Origin: Hymenopus coronatus
Lineage: Eukaryota; Arthropoda; Insecta; Mantodea; Hymenopodidae
Length of the DNA stretch: 64,000 nucleotides
Assembly: GCA_030762935.1 (NCBI GenBank)
Contig: CM060880.1
Span: 18,097,001 to 18,161,000 of the forward strand
Direction: 5' to 3'
Under the pieces are notes generated by a model that was not told where the DNA came from, searched no databases, and saw only the letters and a program-made list of their open reading frames with translations. Numbering within the stretch: position 1 is the stretch's first letter; every line of letters begins with the position of its first letter. Shown in pieces: positions 54,401 to 64,000 of the stretch. A program made the position numbers and the translations under genes.

Positions 54401-57400
54401 GATGCCGGTTATCTCTCATTAGTGTTTCTGGTGTTTATGCTGGGCGAGATTGCTATTTATCTCAATTACCCCATACCAAGAGAACACTCTTATTATAAAC
54501 ATATGGTGTAAATTTGTTTATTATAAAGTAGAAGGGAGGATTCTTAGATTCACTATTAGTGTTGCTTTATTTCAAATATACCAAGGTATTATTCTTCACA
54601 CTAATATCGTGACATTGATTGAATACATCAACCATGCAATATCAGTATCAGTTATTTTGGTTTGCACAGAACAAAGTTATGAAGTACAAATTTGGAAGAT
54701 ACTCCTTTGATATGGGTAGCACATGATAATAAAATTGGCATTATGGAAGATGGTGCCCCGAGAGAGGAAGTTTCAAAGAAATGGTCCTTTGTCAACAAAA
54801 TAGAGATAAAATGCCATGAGATGGGCTGATTTATATTTCATTAATGTACTGTGCATTCTTTTCTAACAGTGACTTTCAAATGGAATGAGGTTTGCCTTGT
54901 GCGCCACCAGGCCAGCAGTTAATCAGAGTGCTGCTGTGTTGGCATATTGCATTCACACTTAACTGGGGAGTAACACTCTAAGTGATTCTGTCTCTCATAA
55001 ATACTACTTGTGCTAAGACAAAATATTCAAATTTTGCAAAATATAATTTTAAAGGAAGATTGGGAGTAACATTCGTAGCAGAACCGTAAAAAATACAGAT
55101 TTTTAGCTCCAGTAGTTTTCATAATACACATGAATAAACATTATGTTGCCAGGCAGATTTGCATGCTCAGTGTGCGAGTGAGAGGGAAATATGAAAATAG
55201 TGGGGTTAGTGACCTGGCAACGCAGAATGTGATAATGCATTTCGTTCGCTGTTGAATAAAACTCTTCCTATTTGAAAAACATTATAGTATATTTCCTATG
55301 ATTAGTGTAAGCAGAGTTGTTGATAATGAATGGTCTAACTGGAAATAAAATACCTATCCATCCATTTTAAGTTGCACTTTTTACTGGGTTACTGTTTGCA
55401 GGTGTGCTATCCTCTACTGGACCGGCTTATGGAGTGTATAGATATGGCTGGAAGTGATCGTCTCACATCACACAGTGATTTACTTGGACTTGTTGAGGTG
55501 GTTCTATGCCAGGAAAATAATATGCTGCAGGTAGTTAATGTTGGTTCAGTTGCTGGGTGGCCAAAAGTTACAAATAAGGTTATGATTATTAATATTACAA
55601 TAAACATTTTGTAAGAAATTTTCTCTTATAATACAAATTAAAAACCAACAGGGCCTGTTTCATAATCAGTTGATTAATCTTGTGCTTCTGTTTCCTTATT
55701 CATTTACAAAGTTATAGTTATGTTGTTAGGTGATGAATTCCTTGCTATAGATTACAAAACATATACTGTTGGTTTTGAATTTATATTGTAAAAAATGTCT
55801 AAAAACATTTCAAAGAAAAATGGAGTCAACTTTAATGCTCTTGATAACTTCACTCATGTTTATTTAGCGTATATCATAAGCATGAGCTCACATCATCAGC
55901 TGCCTGTTGACTGCTGGATCAACTTGTGCGAGTAGTTTTTGTTGATGACCTGATGACCCCTATTCAGGAGTCTGTTCTTGCAAATCAAAGTTCATAATAG
56001 TTTCAAATTTCTTTATATAAATGTTCTTCCATACCTAAATTCTCTGGGTTTCTTGGTTGACTTCATTTATTTGTTCATCCTTTAAAATATATACATGTCA
56101 TTGGTCACATCAAGTTCAAAATTGAATATATATATATATATATGGAGGATACAAAAAATGGGCCACACTAATAACATTAATGATAGTTACATATGTCATA
56201 AGAATATCTACCAGACATAGATTTATGGTCATTTATGCAAAAACAAGAGGTTTTATACAGCAAAAGTAAAACAGTAAACATAAATGTTTTTAATGAACTA
56301 CTTAACTAAAAAATTTTAAAAACCGATAAACTGATTAAAAACATCATTTTGTCATTGAGTACATTGAAAGATGGAGCTCAGTATTTATTTGGATTTTAAA
56401 TATTCCATTGCTTTTAGCGACTTATTTGTAGGTAAACCATATTAAGTGCACAATATTGATTAAATTCCTCAACTGAGTAAAATGGCTAGAAAGCAAGAAT
56501 TTATTTAAGTCAGCTTTGAATTTTTTAACAGACCCTCTATTCCTCGACTAGATAGTAAATTATTATAGAGTTTTCAGCTATTATATTTAAATAACTTTTC
56601 AAATAGTTCAATTTTATGAGTAGGAATGTACAATTTATTTTTATTCCACGTGTTATGAAAATGGATCTCAGAATTTTTAATGAGATCATTGAGATTGGAT
56701 TTAATATACATTAAAGTTTCCTTTATGTAAATGCAAGGTAAATTTAATATGTTCAATTTTTTCTTTCTCTAGCCCTGAGTGTACAATGTACATAGGGAAA
56801 GAGAAGTATTGTATTTCACCCAAAAATTTGATGTCAAGATTTCACTGGAAATACATGTTTTAGGACCCCCTGAGTCCAAAAAAGTATTTTTAGAAACAGG
56901 TCCATGTGTGTGTGTGTGTGTCTGTGGACAGCATAGCTCAAAAACGAAAAGACGGTTAAATACCAAAGTTGGTATTTAAGTTTGGTATCTTCCAAGGATG
57001 CGACACAAAGATTTTCAAGAAAATCCTCCACCCCTAGCTACCCTTTACATGGAAAATGTTTCGAAAATTTCGTTTTTCTTAAAAGTGGCTCTAACGATTT
57101 TGATTAAAATATCACATTTTAAAGCCATTTCTATCACAAATAAAACGTATATCTTGAATTTTCTGGGAATTGCTTCTAAAGACCTGTTTATTCTGGATTA
57201 ATGTTGCTTAATTTAGAATAACTAGTAATCCGTAAGAGATAAAAAAAAAAAAAAAACTTAGTGTACAAAATATGTAGATCTCATTAAAATACACAAGTTA
57301 TGTCATATACATTATTTTCGTGGAACTTACCGTATTAGAGGTATTCCTTGTTATTAGTTTCAGTTGTGAAGTACTTATACTTTTCACAGATGGGAGTGTT

Positions 57401-57724
57401 CGTTTTTCTTTTGTTCTACACCTGGCCAAGCAAAGAGGCGATTTACAATGACAATCGCATAGTGACAGCTTTTAAAACATTTGACTATCACTTTAGCCTA
57501 ATGCATCCCCTTTGTTCCAGTCTACTTATAAGGAAGTAACAAAATTCTGCTAATGTTTATCTCGATTAGCGTGGTGTTGAAAGAAGAATTATCTTTTGTA
57601 AAACATTTGTTTGTAGAGTAACTAAAGAAAGTCATGTGAGTGTAACACATCAGATTTTTTAAAATGTTTCCTAGAACTTTCTCTGTTTGAAAAACCCACT
57701 ATAGTTCTTAATGTTGTTGTTGTT

Positions 57725-57780
<56 letters not shown>

Positions 57781-60700
57781 AGTGTGATGCAACTGCTGAT
57801 TTCTTAGTTTGCTTGAATTTGATTGCATGGCGTGTTTCTTGAAGCAGATGTCTGTGTTTCTTTTTGTTTTCCTGATGTATACCTTAATTTTTACTTTGGA
57901 TCTGGTAGATTCCTGATTTTTTCTTTAATTAGATTTTTTGAATTGATGATACTTTTAGTGCTGTATTTGTTGTAAGGTGCCAGGGTGATGATGTGGGTGT
58001 AAACATTTTCCTGAAATTTGTGCAAGAAGTCTGAGTGATGTGAAAATTTTCTGAACTTGGTCTTTTCTACTGTGATTGATGATGCTGTGATCTGTTTGTT
58101 ATGCTTTTGTCCTGTGAATTTCAAAATTTTCTTATCTACCATTTTACTTTCTCTATATGTACTATGTTCAGAGTATATAGAGAAGGTATACTGTATTGCA
58201 CCCAAAAATTTGATACCATTATTTCACTGGGAATATATGTTTTAGAAAATATGTTTATATGTGTTTTCAGTAAAATGTCTGTCTGTGGGCAGCATAGCTC
58301 AAAAATGAAAAGTCTATGAATTGCCAAACCTAATATTTAAGTTTAGTATCTTCCAAGGATGCAGCACAAAGATTTTCAAGAAAATCCCCCACTCCCAACT
58401 ACCCTTTACATGGAAATCTTTTTGAAAATTTTGATTTTCTCAAAATGGCTCTTAACGATTTTGATTAAAATATTGTATATTAAAGATATTTGCGTGACAG
58501 ACAAAATGTATATCTTTAGTTTTCTGGGAATAGCTTTTGAAGACCTCTTTATTCAAGATGAATTTTGTGGAATTTTGCATAACTGGTAAACTACTATGTC
58601 TATGGCAGTTGTCTGCTAGGCAACCTGATTGGCCACACGTCCAACACACACTATTCGACATTCTTTGGCTTGACTATGGGCAGTTCATCAGTCCTGGTTT
58701 TCCAACCCTAACTTACTCCTCTTGAGGCTTGTCAGTTTTGGGTTGATCCTCTGTTTCCGTTGTAACTAATAGTGGTGGCAGCAACCGTTGATTTGGTCAT
58801 CTCCTTCCTTAATGTAGCCATTAATGCTTCATGGCTTGTGATAAGAACTCTTAAAAAAAATTATGCTGTTATCCTCAAGGTAATTTAATCTTAATATAGT
58901 TTCAGAGTATAGGTACTGTTGTATCTCAACATCATGCACACTGTCAATGAAGGAGTAGACAGCTGCCAGGGAACATAATTGAGCAAGAGGTACACCAGGG
59001 GTTTGTTCACTTGCTGTTCAATCGCCAGAACAAACTTCAGCATCATCTCCCCTGGCTGTTGCAGCCTTGATTGAGCTAACTATGGTAGGCTGCAACTGAG
59101 TCAAACACCACTTATATCTGAATTGCATTTAAAATTTCTACCCCAGAAGGCTGACTATCATCTATGTTGCTGTCATTGATTATGAGTGGCAAAACATGGA
59201 AGACTTCAAAGCTTGACATTCTGTTGTATTTGGGAGGCTTGATGCACATTGATGTTGTGTCACATCCTGGCATCTCAACTTTAGAGTCCTTTCTGTTGAG
59301 CATCTTATCCATTATGGCATTCAGTTCTTTGGCACTGCCGTCAGTTCTTCCCTTCAGGATATTAAGGCATTCTCCGAAGTCCTCAGGACATTAAGGAGTT
59401 GGCCATGGACTTCCACCGTTCCACCAAGCTCTTTCATGTCCTTCTTCATACTGGCCAGTTGTTCATTGGCTTTGGTTGATAGCTCTATTTTATTCTTGGA
59501 CATTACCATCTACATTTTTGTCTACCTCTTGTCCATCTTTTCTATTCTGGATTTCATTTTCTCCATTCCGTGTTTCTTTTTTGTGTCCATCTTCTCCATT
59601 CCAGATTTTATGGTCTGGACTTCAGCTAGTAATGTTTTCATCATCTCCTCCATTGCAGCTTTCTACCCATGCCTGACACCAATAACAAAAGAAAAAAGGT
59701 CTGTTTCAATAGCTGCAGAACAAGAGTATTTTTCGTTATTTCGAGGCTCATACACTAAGCTGTCAACTGCTTTGTCTGTCTCTCTGAAGGCTCTGGCACA
59801 ACTGCCTCCTTTGGCCCTACCCTCCTTATATAGTCTTCATATACATAACAGAAAATTTCTGGAGTTGAAGGGAAGGCACACACCAGCATTTTTTTCTTGG
59901 GCCATTATTAGATGTGTTAATTTGCTAAGGTGCTAGATATCTGCAACAATCCAGGAAGCAAGGTGGAGGTGCCCCTTGCATGTACATTTGGGCACATGGT
60001 CACAATATTAAAAGAAGTTTCACAAAATATTTATTGTTATATTAATAATTTGTGTTGTTTCACTGTCATTAGTTTCAATTTTTACATGTTATTGTGTGTT
60101 ATACAGAATTTGGTGGAAGCCTGGGCAGAGTGTGTGGACTCTCTGTATGGCTGCTTGCTGATACAGGGCAGAGTTGCAGTTGCTACTTCCAGCTGGTGGG
60201 CGCTGCATCCTGAAGAGAAGAAGTTGCTCTCACTGTTGGTGTCTGCAGAGAATTCATGTGCTGCATGCGATATTCCTGTCTTCTTGCCTTTAAAAAGTCC
60301 AGCAGTAAGTGTATGCTTAAATAGCACTGAGAGAAAACATTGTTAAGTAGGACAGGGGAAAAAATCTGAGTTATAATTTAAATCAATAGCATTTTTTTGT
60401 TGAAAATTCAATGAAAAATACTAATTATTTCAGTAATAAAGCAAGCAAATCACTCACTCAAGAACAGGAAGATAGGTCTCTGTTTCCATTTACTCAGCAC
60501 ACCCCTTACACGCTGATCCAACACTCCCTATTTTTTAATATTTAACTTGAACATTAATAATAATAATGATAATAAATTGGAAGTGAAATGAAATAGCGTT
60601 TTATTTATGGATGTTCTTTAACTGCAGTGATTCTCAGCATCCCATTCTATACTGGGTGTGAAAGACCACTTAATTTTGCTCAGAGGCCACTCTATCAGGC

Positions 60701-61584
60701 TTGAGGTTCTTTTAAGTGCCATAAATCCATGACACAGGAGCAACAGCTTTACTTCCCTTTCAAAGGAAGCCATGCTAAGAATTTTTATGCCCAAAAAATC
60801 CATTGTCCTCTGCCGGGTTTGAACCTAAGACCTTGGATATATGATATGGTAACCTTTACACCAGGGTTGACGACCTGCATGAATTGGAAATGATACACTG
60901 TGAAGCTCAGTTAATAGTAATGTGCTATGAGACAATTTACATAAGGCTTCATCAAGATTGTTACAACTGATATTGTAGGATCTGTCCTACATCATCAGCT
61001 GCATAGGACTACTGGATGCAGGTGAATTATTTGTGATGATTGGCATCTTCTCCTTTGGTTTGGGTTGATGAGCTTTAACAGCAAATTTTCTTCTAGCAGG
61101 AGATCAAAGTTTATAAGTCTAGTTTTGAATTTTTCCATATACCTAATATGTTTTGCCATGTATTCAGTTCAGCAGCGTTTTGTACATGTTTTGGAAGGTG
61201 AATGTCAAGTTCTATTTCATGTTGTTTGTACCGAAAGTATGCTGAAACTGCTGTTTTCTCAAAGTGCATATTTATTACATGACCAAAGTGTTCTTGCAGA
61301 CTGATTCCTATATTCCTTTTTATCCTGCCAATTATTTAGCATAGAAATTGATTTTGTATATGCTTGGTTTTTTGTAGCTTTTAATGTTGTTTAAGATGCT
61401 GGAATTAATGAGGTTTTTTTATACTGAATTTATTCTGGGATGCTGAAAGTATATCTTCTGAAATTTTTGGATAATCCATGGCTGGAATGTAAACTTTTTG
61501 AACACTTTTTTTTATCTTTCACCGTTTCAGGTTGCTTTCATGTCAGTGATCCACTTGGATTATTATTGCAACAAACACAGAGTT
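51408..61584 (+). CDS. fy: Fuzzy planar cell polarity protein (CPLANE subunit), N-terminal part
   Basis: Exons 51408-51485, 52125-52246, 52324-52471, 55402-55530, 60107-60304 and tentatively 61531-61584 join in frame to 243 codons. The product matches Fuzzy/FUZ along its length: MCLTTSGGLPVFVRKRGEGE, LPFSVVASLNGVHMFGKS, then an AMVLAVGIEEIRSPRNVERL block and a VATSSWWAL region. Fuzzy, with Inturned and Fritz, forms the CPLANE complex, built from longin-like domains. It acts in planar cell polarity and, in vertebrates, ciliogenesis and Rab23 activation. Human FUZ is 418 aa, so the C-terminal 40% lies right of the window. Introns 3 and 4 (2.9 and 4.6 kb) are enlarged; intron 4 holds most of the transposon debris. 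The identity was recognised by eye. Confidence 0.85.
52125..52246 (+). CDS. fy: Fuzzy exon 2
   Basis: The acceptor GATGTTACAG precedes LPFSVVASLNGVHMFGKS, the best conserved N-terminal Fuzzy block, and ends at WRDFED. The donor AG|GTGAGA leaves phase 2. An unrelated frame across this exon is open for 67 codons but carries no family signal. Confidence 0.88.
52324..52471 (+). CDS. fy: Fuzzy exon 3
   Basis: The first base completes Ser67, then VTLIAAACGASEVLL, AMVLAVGIEEI and NVERLKRDLR follow, matching the equivalent ITLI...NVERLKKDLR stretch of vertebrate FUZ. The acceptor is TTGGCTGCAG and the donor AGG|GTAAGT. Intron 2 is only 77 bp. Confidence 0.92.
52590..52810 (+). pseudogene. Transposase C-terminal fragment in Fuzzy intron 3
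   Basis: Frames read SAPDFFFGVTSKRKF / FLWGYLKEKIYS, AFQEEIRAIPIEH, and FRGHLQQCINADGAYLQDIL, the DFFLWGYLK...FxxRxxxCIxxxGxHL end of the Tc1/mariner-like family at 385-1265. It ends at a stop near 52805. Confidence 0.65.
52830..55395. other. Fuzzy intron 3, unassigned
   Basis: A short inverted pair TTGCCAGG...CCTGGCAA at about 55146-55223 (80 bp apart) is the only structure seen. No exon-like conserved frame. Confidence 0.4.
55402..55530 (+). CDS. fy: Fuzzy exon 4
   Basis: It encodes VCYPLLDRLMECID and SDLLGLVEVVLCQENNML; 129 nt, phase 0 on both sides. The acceptor is TGTTTGCAG and the donor CAG|GTAGTT. It continues the LKRDLR block in the order found in FUZ. Confidence 0.82.
55855..56080 (-). 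pseudogene. Possible Penelope-like element 3' fragment
   Basis: On the minus strand it shares the layout of the 60930 fragment, including a GATGATGTGAGCTC module near the end, but is too decayed for a firm call. Confidence 0.3.
56765..57660 (-). repeat. Family A repeat, near full length
   Basis: Minus orientation, from the decayed hairpin end at 56765 through a GT run at 56907-56921 to the left end AAGTCATGTGAGTGTAACAC then ATCAGATTTTTT at 57660. Confidence 0.85.
57726..57778. repeat. Long poly(T) tract
   Basis: About 52 consecutive T after a (GTT)n run. Read on the minus strand it is a poly(A) tract following a Penelope-like fragment. Confidence 0.95.
57780..58130 (-). pseudogene. Penelope-like element fragment (linker and GIY-YIG part)
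   Basis: Minus frames: ITLAPYNKYSTKSIINSKN, KIRNLPDPKSKVKIKVYIRK, and an AMQSNSSKLRNQQLHHTA end. The IITLAPYNKxSxK block matches the [13 protein letters not shown] block of the 19.35-kb element, and KVYIRKTKR parallels KIYIGQTKR, with the catalytic-region glycine lost. Confidence 0.6.
58140..58605 (-). repeat. Family A repeat, 3' half
   Basis: It begins with ACTTTCTCTATATGTACTAT at the hairpin end and continues to TTGCATAACTGGTAAACTA. Confidence 0.8.
58600..59935 (-). pseudogene. LTR-retrotransposon gag remnant in Fuzzy intron 4
   Basis: Minus frames in order: a coiled-coil-rich start (59640-59430; MEEMMKTLLAEVQTIKSGM), a capsid-like region with FIDSVHDVEIQQYL near 58950, and a CCHC-like knuckle CWTCGQSGCLADNCHRH near 58630. 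This order is gag-like. Multiple stops and frame shifts. No LTRs, protease or polymerase were found. The plus frame at 59436-59936 is its mirror and is not a gene. Confidence 0.55.
60107..60304 (+). CDS. fy: Fuzzy exon 5
   Basis: It encodes 66 residues including VEAWAECVDSLYGCLL, VAVATSSWWALHPEE and DIPVFLPLKSP, which parallels the VAATEGWW...DYPVYLP segment of FUZ. The acceptor is TTATACAG and the donor GCA|GTAAGT, phase 0. Confidence 0.92.
60592..60875 (-). mobile_element. tRNA-derived SINE family B, full length, diverged
   Basis: Reverse complement: TCAACCCTGGTGTAAAGGTTACC...CTTAGGTTCAAACCCGGCAG...CCATAAATAAAACGC. Most CpGs are decayed to TG/CA. Confidence 0.8.
60930..61420 (-). pseudogene. 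Penelope-like element fragment, strongly decayed
   Basis: Minus frames: KTAVSAYFRYKQHEI, DIHLPKHVQNAAELNTWQNI and LGIWKNSKLDL. The order resembles the end of the GIY-YIG domain plus the [14 protein letters not shown] block of the 19.35-kb element. Confidence 0.5.
61531..61584 (+). CDS. fy: Possible Fuzzy exon 6 (short)
   Basis: This is an 18-codon open stretch (VAFMSVIHLDYYCNKHRV) with a good acceptor (TTTCACCGTTTCAG) and donor (GTT|GTGAGT), in the phase left by exon 5. It follows SPA much as a short hydrophobic strand follows SPT in FUZ, but similarity is weak. Transcript data are needed to accept it. Confidence 0.4.
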
Positions 61585-61677
61585 GTGAGTCAAGTCGTTA
61601 GGTTAAATTTCTAATTCTAGGAATGGTAAGGAAATAAATCACCTTCAGAGGTGCTAATATACATTTAATGATATTTT

Positions 61678-62545
61678 TACTTTCTCTACACGTACAGTGT
61701 ACGTAGTGTATAGAGAAGATATTGTATTGCGCCCAGAAATTTGATACCAAGATTTCACCAGCAATATGTTTTGAGACCCTCTGAATGCAAAAAAAGCATT
61801 TTTAGAAAAATGTCCACGTGTGTGTGTCTGCCTGTCTCTCAGTGTGTATGTGGACAGCATAGCTCAAAAACGAAAAGTCTGTTAAATACCAAACTTGGTA
61901 GTCAAGTTCAGTATATTACAAAGATGCGACAAAAAGATTTTCAAGAAAATCCCCCTCACCCCCAAATGTGCTTTACATGGAAAAATTTTTGAAAATTTTA
62001 ATTTTCTCAAAAATGGCTCTAACGATTTTGATTAAAATATTGTACACTAAAGATATTAACATAACAAATAAAATGTATATCTTGAATTTTCTGGGAATAG
62101 CCTCTGAAGACCTCTTTATTCTGGATGAATTTTGCATAACTGCTAAATCATAAGGGATAGACAAAAACTTACTCAACAAAAAATGTAGATCTTATTAAAA
62201 TACATAATTTATATCATATACATTTTTTTCATAAAGTTGACCATTTTTTAGATATTCGTTGTTATTGGTTTCAGTTTTAGAAGCTTTATATTTTTCTCAC
62301 ACAGAATTTGCCAACTTTTGGCCATATAAACAAAGGAACTTCAATCACATACCAATCAGCTTTTAAAAGATTTGACTATTGCTTTAGCCTTTGGTATTCC
62401 CTTATTTCCCTTTTGCTTACAAGGAAGCAAGACCATTTCTGCTATTTTTTTCTTGATTAGCATGAAGTAAATAGAAGAATAAGCTTTTTATCAATAATTT
62501 GTTCCAGAGATGTAGAGAAAGAGTCATGTGAATGGAACACACATT
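61678..62545 (-). repeat. Family A repeat, near full length
   Basis: It starts ACTTTCTCTACACGTACAGT at the hairpin end and continues through every internal block to TAGAGAAAGAGTCATGTGAA and TGGAACACAC. A good minus-strand reference copy. Confidence 0.85.
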
Positions 62546-62741
62546 TTTATATGCATATCATTTTATTGTTTTTTGAAAAATCATCAAGCTTCAGTTACTT
62601 TCCAATGATTATATTTGTTAAATGCTTTTAGAGCTTACTATACTGGAAAATAATTGAAATAAGGGAAAGAAGGAGTAAAGTACATATTCATATTTTTAAA
62701 TGTTTTTCAGAGGAACCTCAAGAATCATAAAAGTTTAATAA

Positions 62742-62774
62742 TCAAGTTCACAACATATTGTGTTGTGAACTTGA
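62742..62774. repeat. Perfect inverted repeat (14-bp arms)
   Basis: TCAAGTTCACAACA and TGTTGTGAACTTGA are separated by 5 bp. Confidence 0.85.
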
Positions 62775-63670
62775 CTATGTATTGAAGTAAAGATGAACCA
62801 TGTTATGTGTTTAACTGCATAGCTAGAATTGTGCAGGATAGTATGAACTCAAAGTGAAGAAACAGAGTACTTACAAATTTGTTTGTAAGCATTCATTTCT
62901 TGATAAATCAACAGATGATGAATCATTTTCAAGAGAAAATCTTTCAGAATTGTTCCTTTGGTGATTGAAAATGGGTGGACAGCAGTAAGTTTGGGGATTG
63001 ATGGAAACTGAAAGATCATATCACCGTTTAATTGAAACCATCTCTGGGACAAAAGGTATTGAACAATAAATGTGGGAAGTGGGTGGTAATGATAAAAGTG
63101 TATCAAATAATTTTATATGCTAAGCATTTTTTTTGGCATTTTCTGATTTAAGTATTTAGCACAACTTAAACAGTGCAATATTATAATTAAGTGTGAAACT
63201 ATACTAGGTGCTAATGTTTATCTATGATTTCCCAAGTGCTGAATGAACAAAAATGATATCATACTTGGCTGGAGAACCTATATTGAAGCCATAATGCTGT
63301 CAATTAAGAAGCAGAATTTGCTTACAGAAGAGAAGGCTATCTATTTAGAAAGAGCAGCAATGATTTGTGGTGGAGAAAGTAAACCACATTGCTCTGGGTG
63401 TGGTTGCCTTGAAAACTTAATAGAACCAGCCTTTCCATGCTCCCTCCCATCGCAGAATTGAATAACATTCAAATGTCTCTGTTTTTTGTTGACAAGCTGA
63501 ATATGAAGATAAGATAACTTGTGAATGTGGTTGAGTGTTATTTTCATTCTGGTGTCAACATAGAAGCAACATATAAATATTGTTTATATCAACTCATAGA
63601 TATAATACCTAATCCGAATCATCAAGTATTAACACCTGCTGCTAGAGGGACAGTATTCAAGTTGTCTCAT

Positions 63671-63746
63671 TAGGATGGAATCACATTGAGTAGAACTTCC
63701 TGTTGCTATAGGATGGAATCACATTGAGTAGAACTTCCTGTTGCTA
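63671..63746. repeat. Exact 38-bp tandem duplication
   Basis: Two adjacent identical 38-bp units starting TAGGATGGAATCACATTGAG. Confidence 0.95.
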
Positions 63747-64000
63747 GAGAGACAGTCATAAACTTGCTTCATCAGTAGTATCATCAGTAACATTACTTGC
63801 ATGAGAAATCATGGATAAAAATGTTAAAATGCACTTAACGGAAGAAAAAAATAGGTTACTTTAAAAATCATACTTTTTCTAATCCCCAAAAATATGGGAA
63901 AGTCTTACTGTACGCAAGTTTTGTAGAAAGCTATGAAGGTAGAAATTATTGTGCAAATGGTAGACGAAAACAGACAATTGCATAACTATCATGAGTCTGA

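Larger units (their letters stand above)
62550..64000. other. Unassigned right edge, presumably Fuzzy intron
   Basis: It contains a 14-bp-arm hairpin at 62742-62774 and a 38-bp tandem duplication at 63671-63746. The plus frame at 63243-63461 has a cysteine cluster (CSGCGCL) but matches nothing I know. Confidence 0.4.

Noticed and set aside
57622..57828. Poly-lysine open frame
   Set aside because: It is a translation of the poly(A)/poly(T) tract.
59436..59936. 166-codon plus-strand frame, the longest in the window
   Set aside because: Its hydrophobic, Ser/Phe-rich composition is the mirror of the minus-strand gag coiled coil; no domain in the plus sense.
63243..63461. Candidate further Fuzzy exon with cysteine cluster
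   Set aside because: It does not resemble the FUZ segment expected after exon 6, and no good acceptor in the right phase was seen.
1..64000. CRISPR array or bacterial operon
   Set aside because: No regularly spaced direct repeats with unique spacers; genes have spliceosomal introns and SINEs, so the DNA is eukaryotic.

Overview
This window is animal nuclear DNA, most likely from a large, transposon-rich genome of a hemimetabolous insect (cockroach/termite grade is my guess, not proven). Three spliced protein-coding genes can be read exon by exon; GT/AG junctions and reading phases were checked by hand. Almost everything else is decayed mobile DNA, and no bacterial-style gene clusters, rRNA or CRISPR arrays are visible.

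Gene 1 (minus strand, about 10.5-24.2 kb) is the 5' part of an endosomal-type Na+/H+ exchanger of the NHE6/7/9 group. Two coding exons (23965-24208 and 10542-10840) are separated by a 13.1-kb intron, and the rest of the gene lies beyond the left edge. Gene 2 (minus, 49635 to 35714) is a complete nine-exon GH18 chitinase of 394 aa, with signal peptide, intact [11 protein letters not shown] active site, upstream TATA box and a poly(A) signal. Gene 3 (plus, from 51408) is the N-terminal part of the planar-cell-polarity/ciliogenesis effector Fuzzy. Five exons are secure and a sixth is possible; the C-terminal part lies beyond the right edge. The chitinase and Fuzzy genes are head to head, about 1.77 kb apart.

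Repeats. (a) A family I do not recognise ('family A', about 0.85-0.9 kb when full length) has about 22 copies or pieces covering very roughly 11 kb. One end is a near-palindromic TTCTCTA...GTAC...TAGAGAAAG hairpin and the other carries ACTTTCTCTAC. (b) There are several tRNA-derived SINE families. (c) DNA transposons include mariner-like remnants (13.5-14.6, 36.5-37.3 and 40.9-42.6 kb), another Tc1/mariner-like family (0.4-1.3, 11.6 and 52.6 kb), a hAT element of the CGGBP1-like type with TIRs and 8-bp target duplication (20.6-23.1 kb), a second truncated hAT (18.6-19.3 kb), and a TTAA-flanked piggyBac-type MITE (38.6-39.2 kb). (d) Retroelements include a Penelope-like element with reverse transcriptase and GIY-YIG endonuclease (19.3-20.4 kb), Penelope fragments, several non-LTR (LINE) fragments and an LTR-retrotransposon gag remnant (58.6-59.9 kb).

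The three genes show no evident functional link. The nested insertions (SINE in mariner, piggyBac MITE in SINE, SINE in family A) allow relative dating. Boundaries of repeats are approximate unless terminal repeats are cited. Protein identities rest on recognising family sequences by eye, since no database search was possible.
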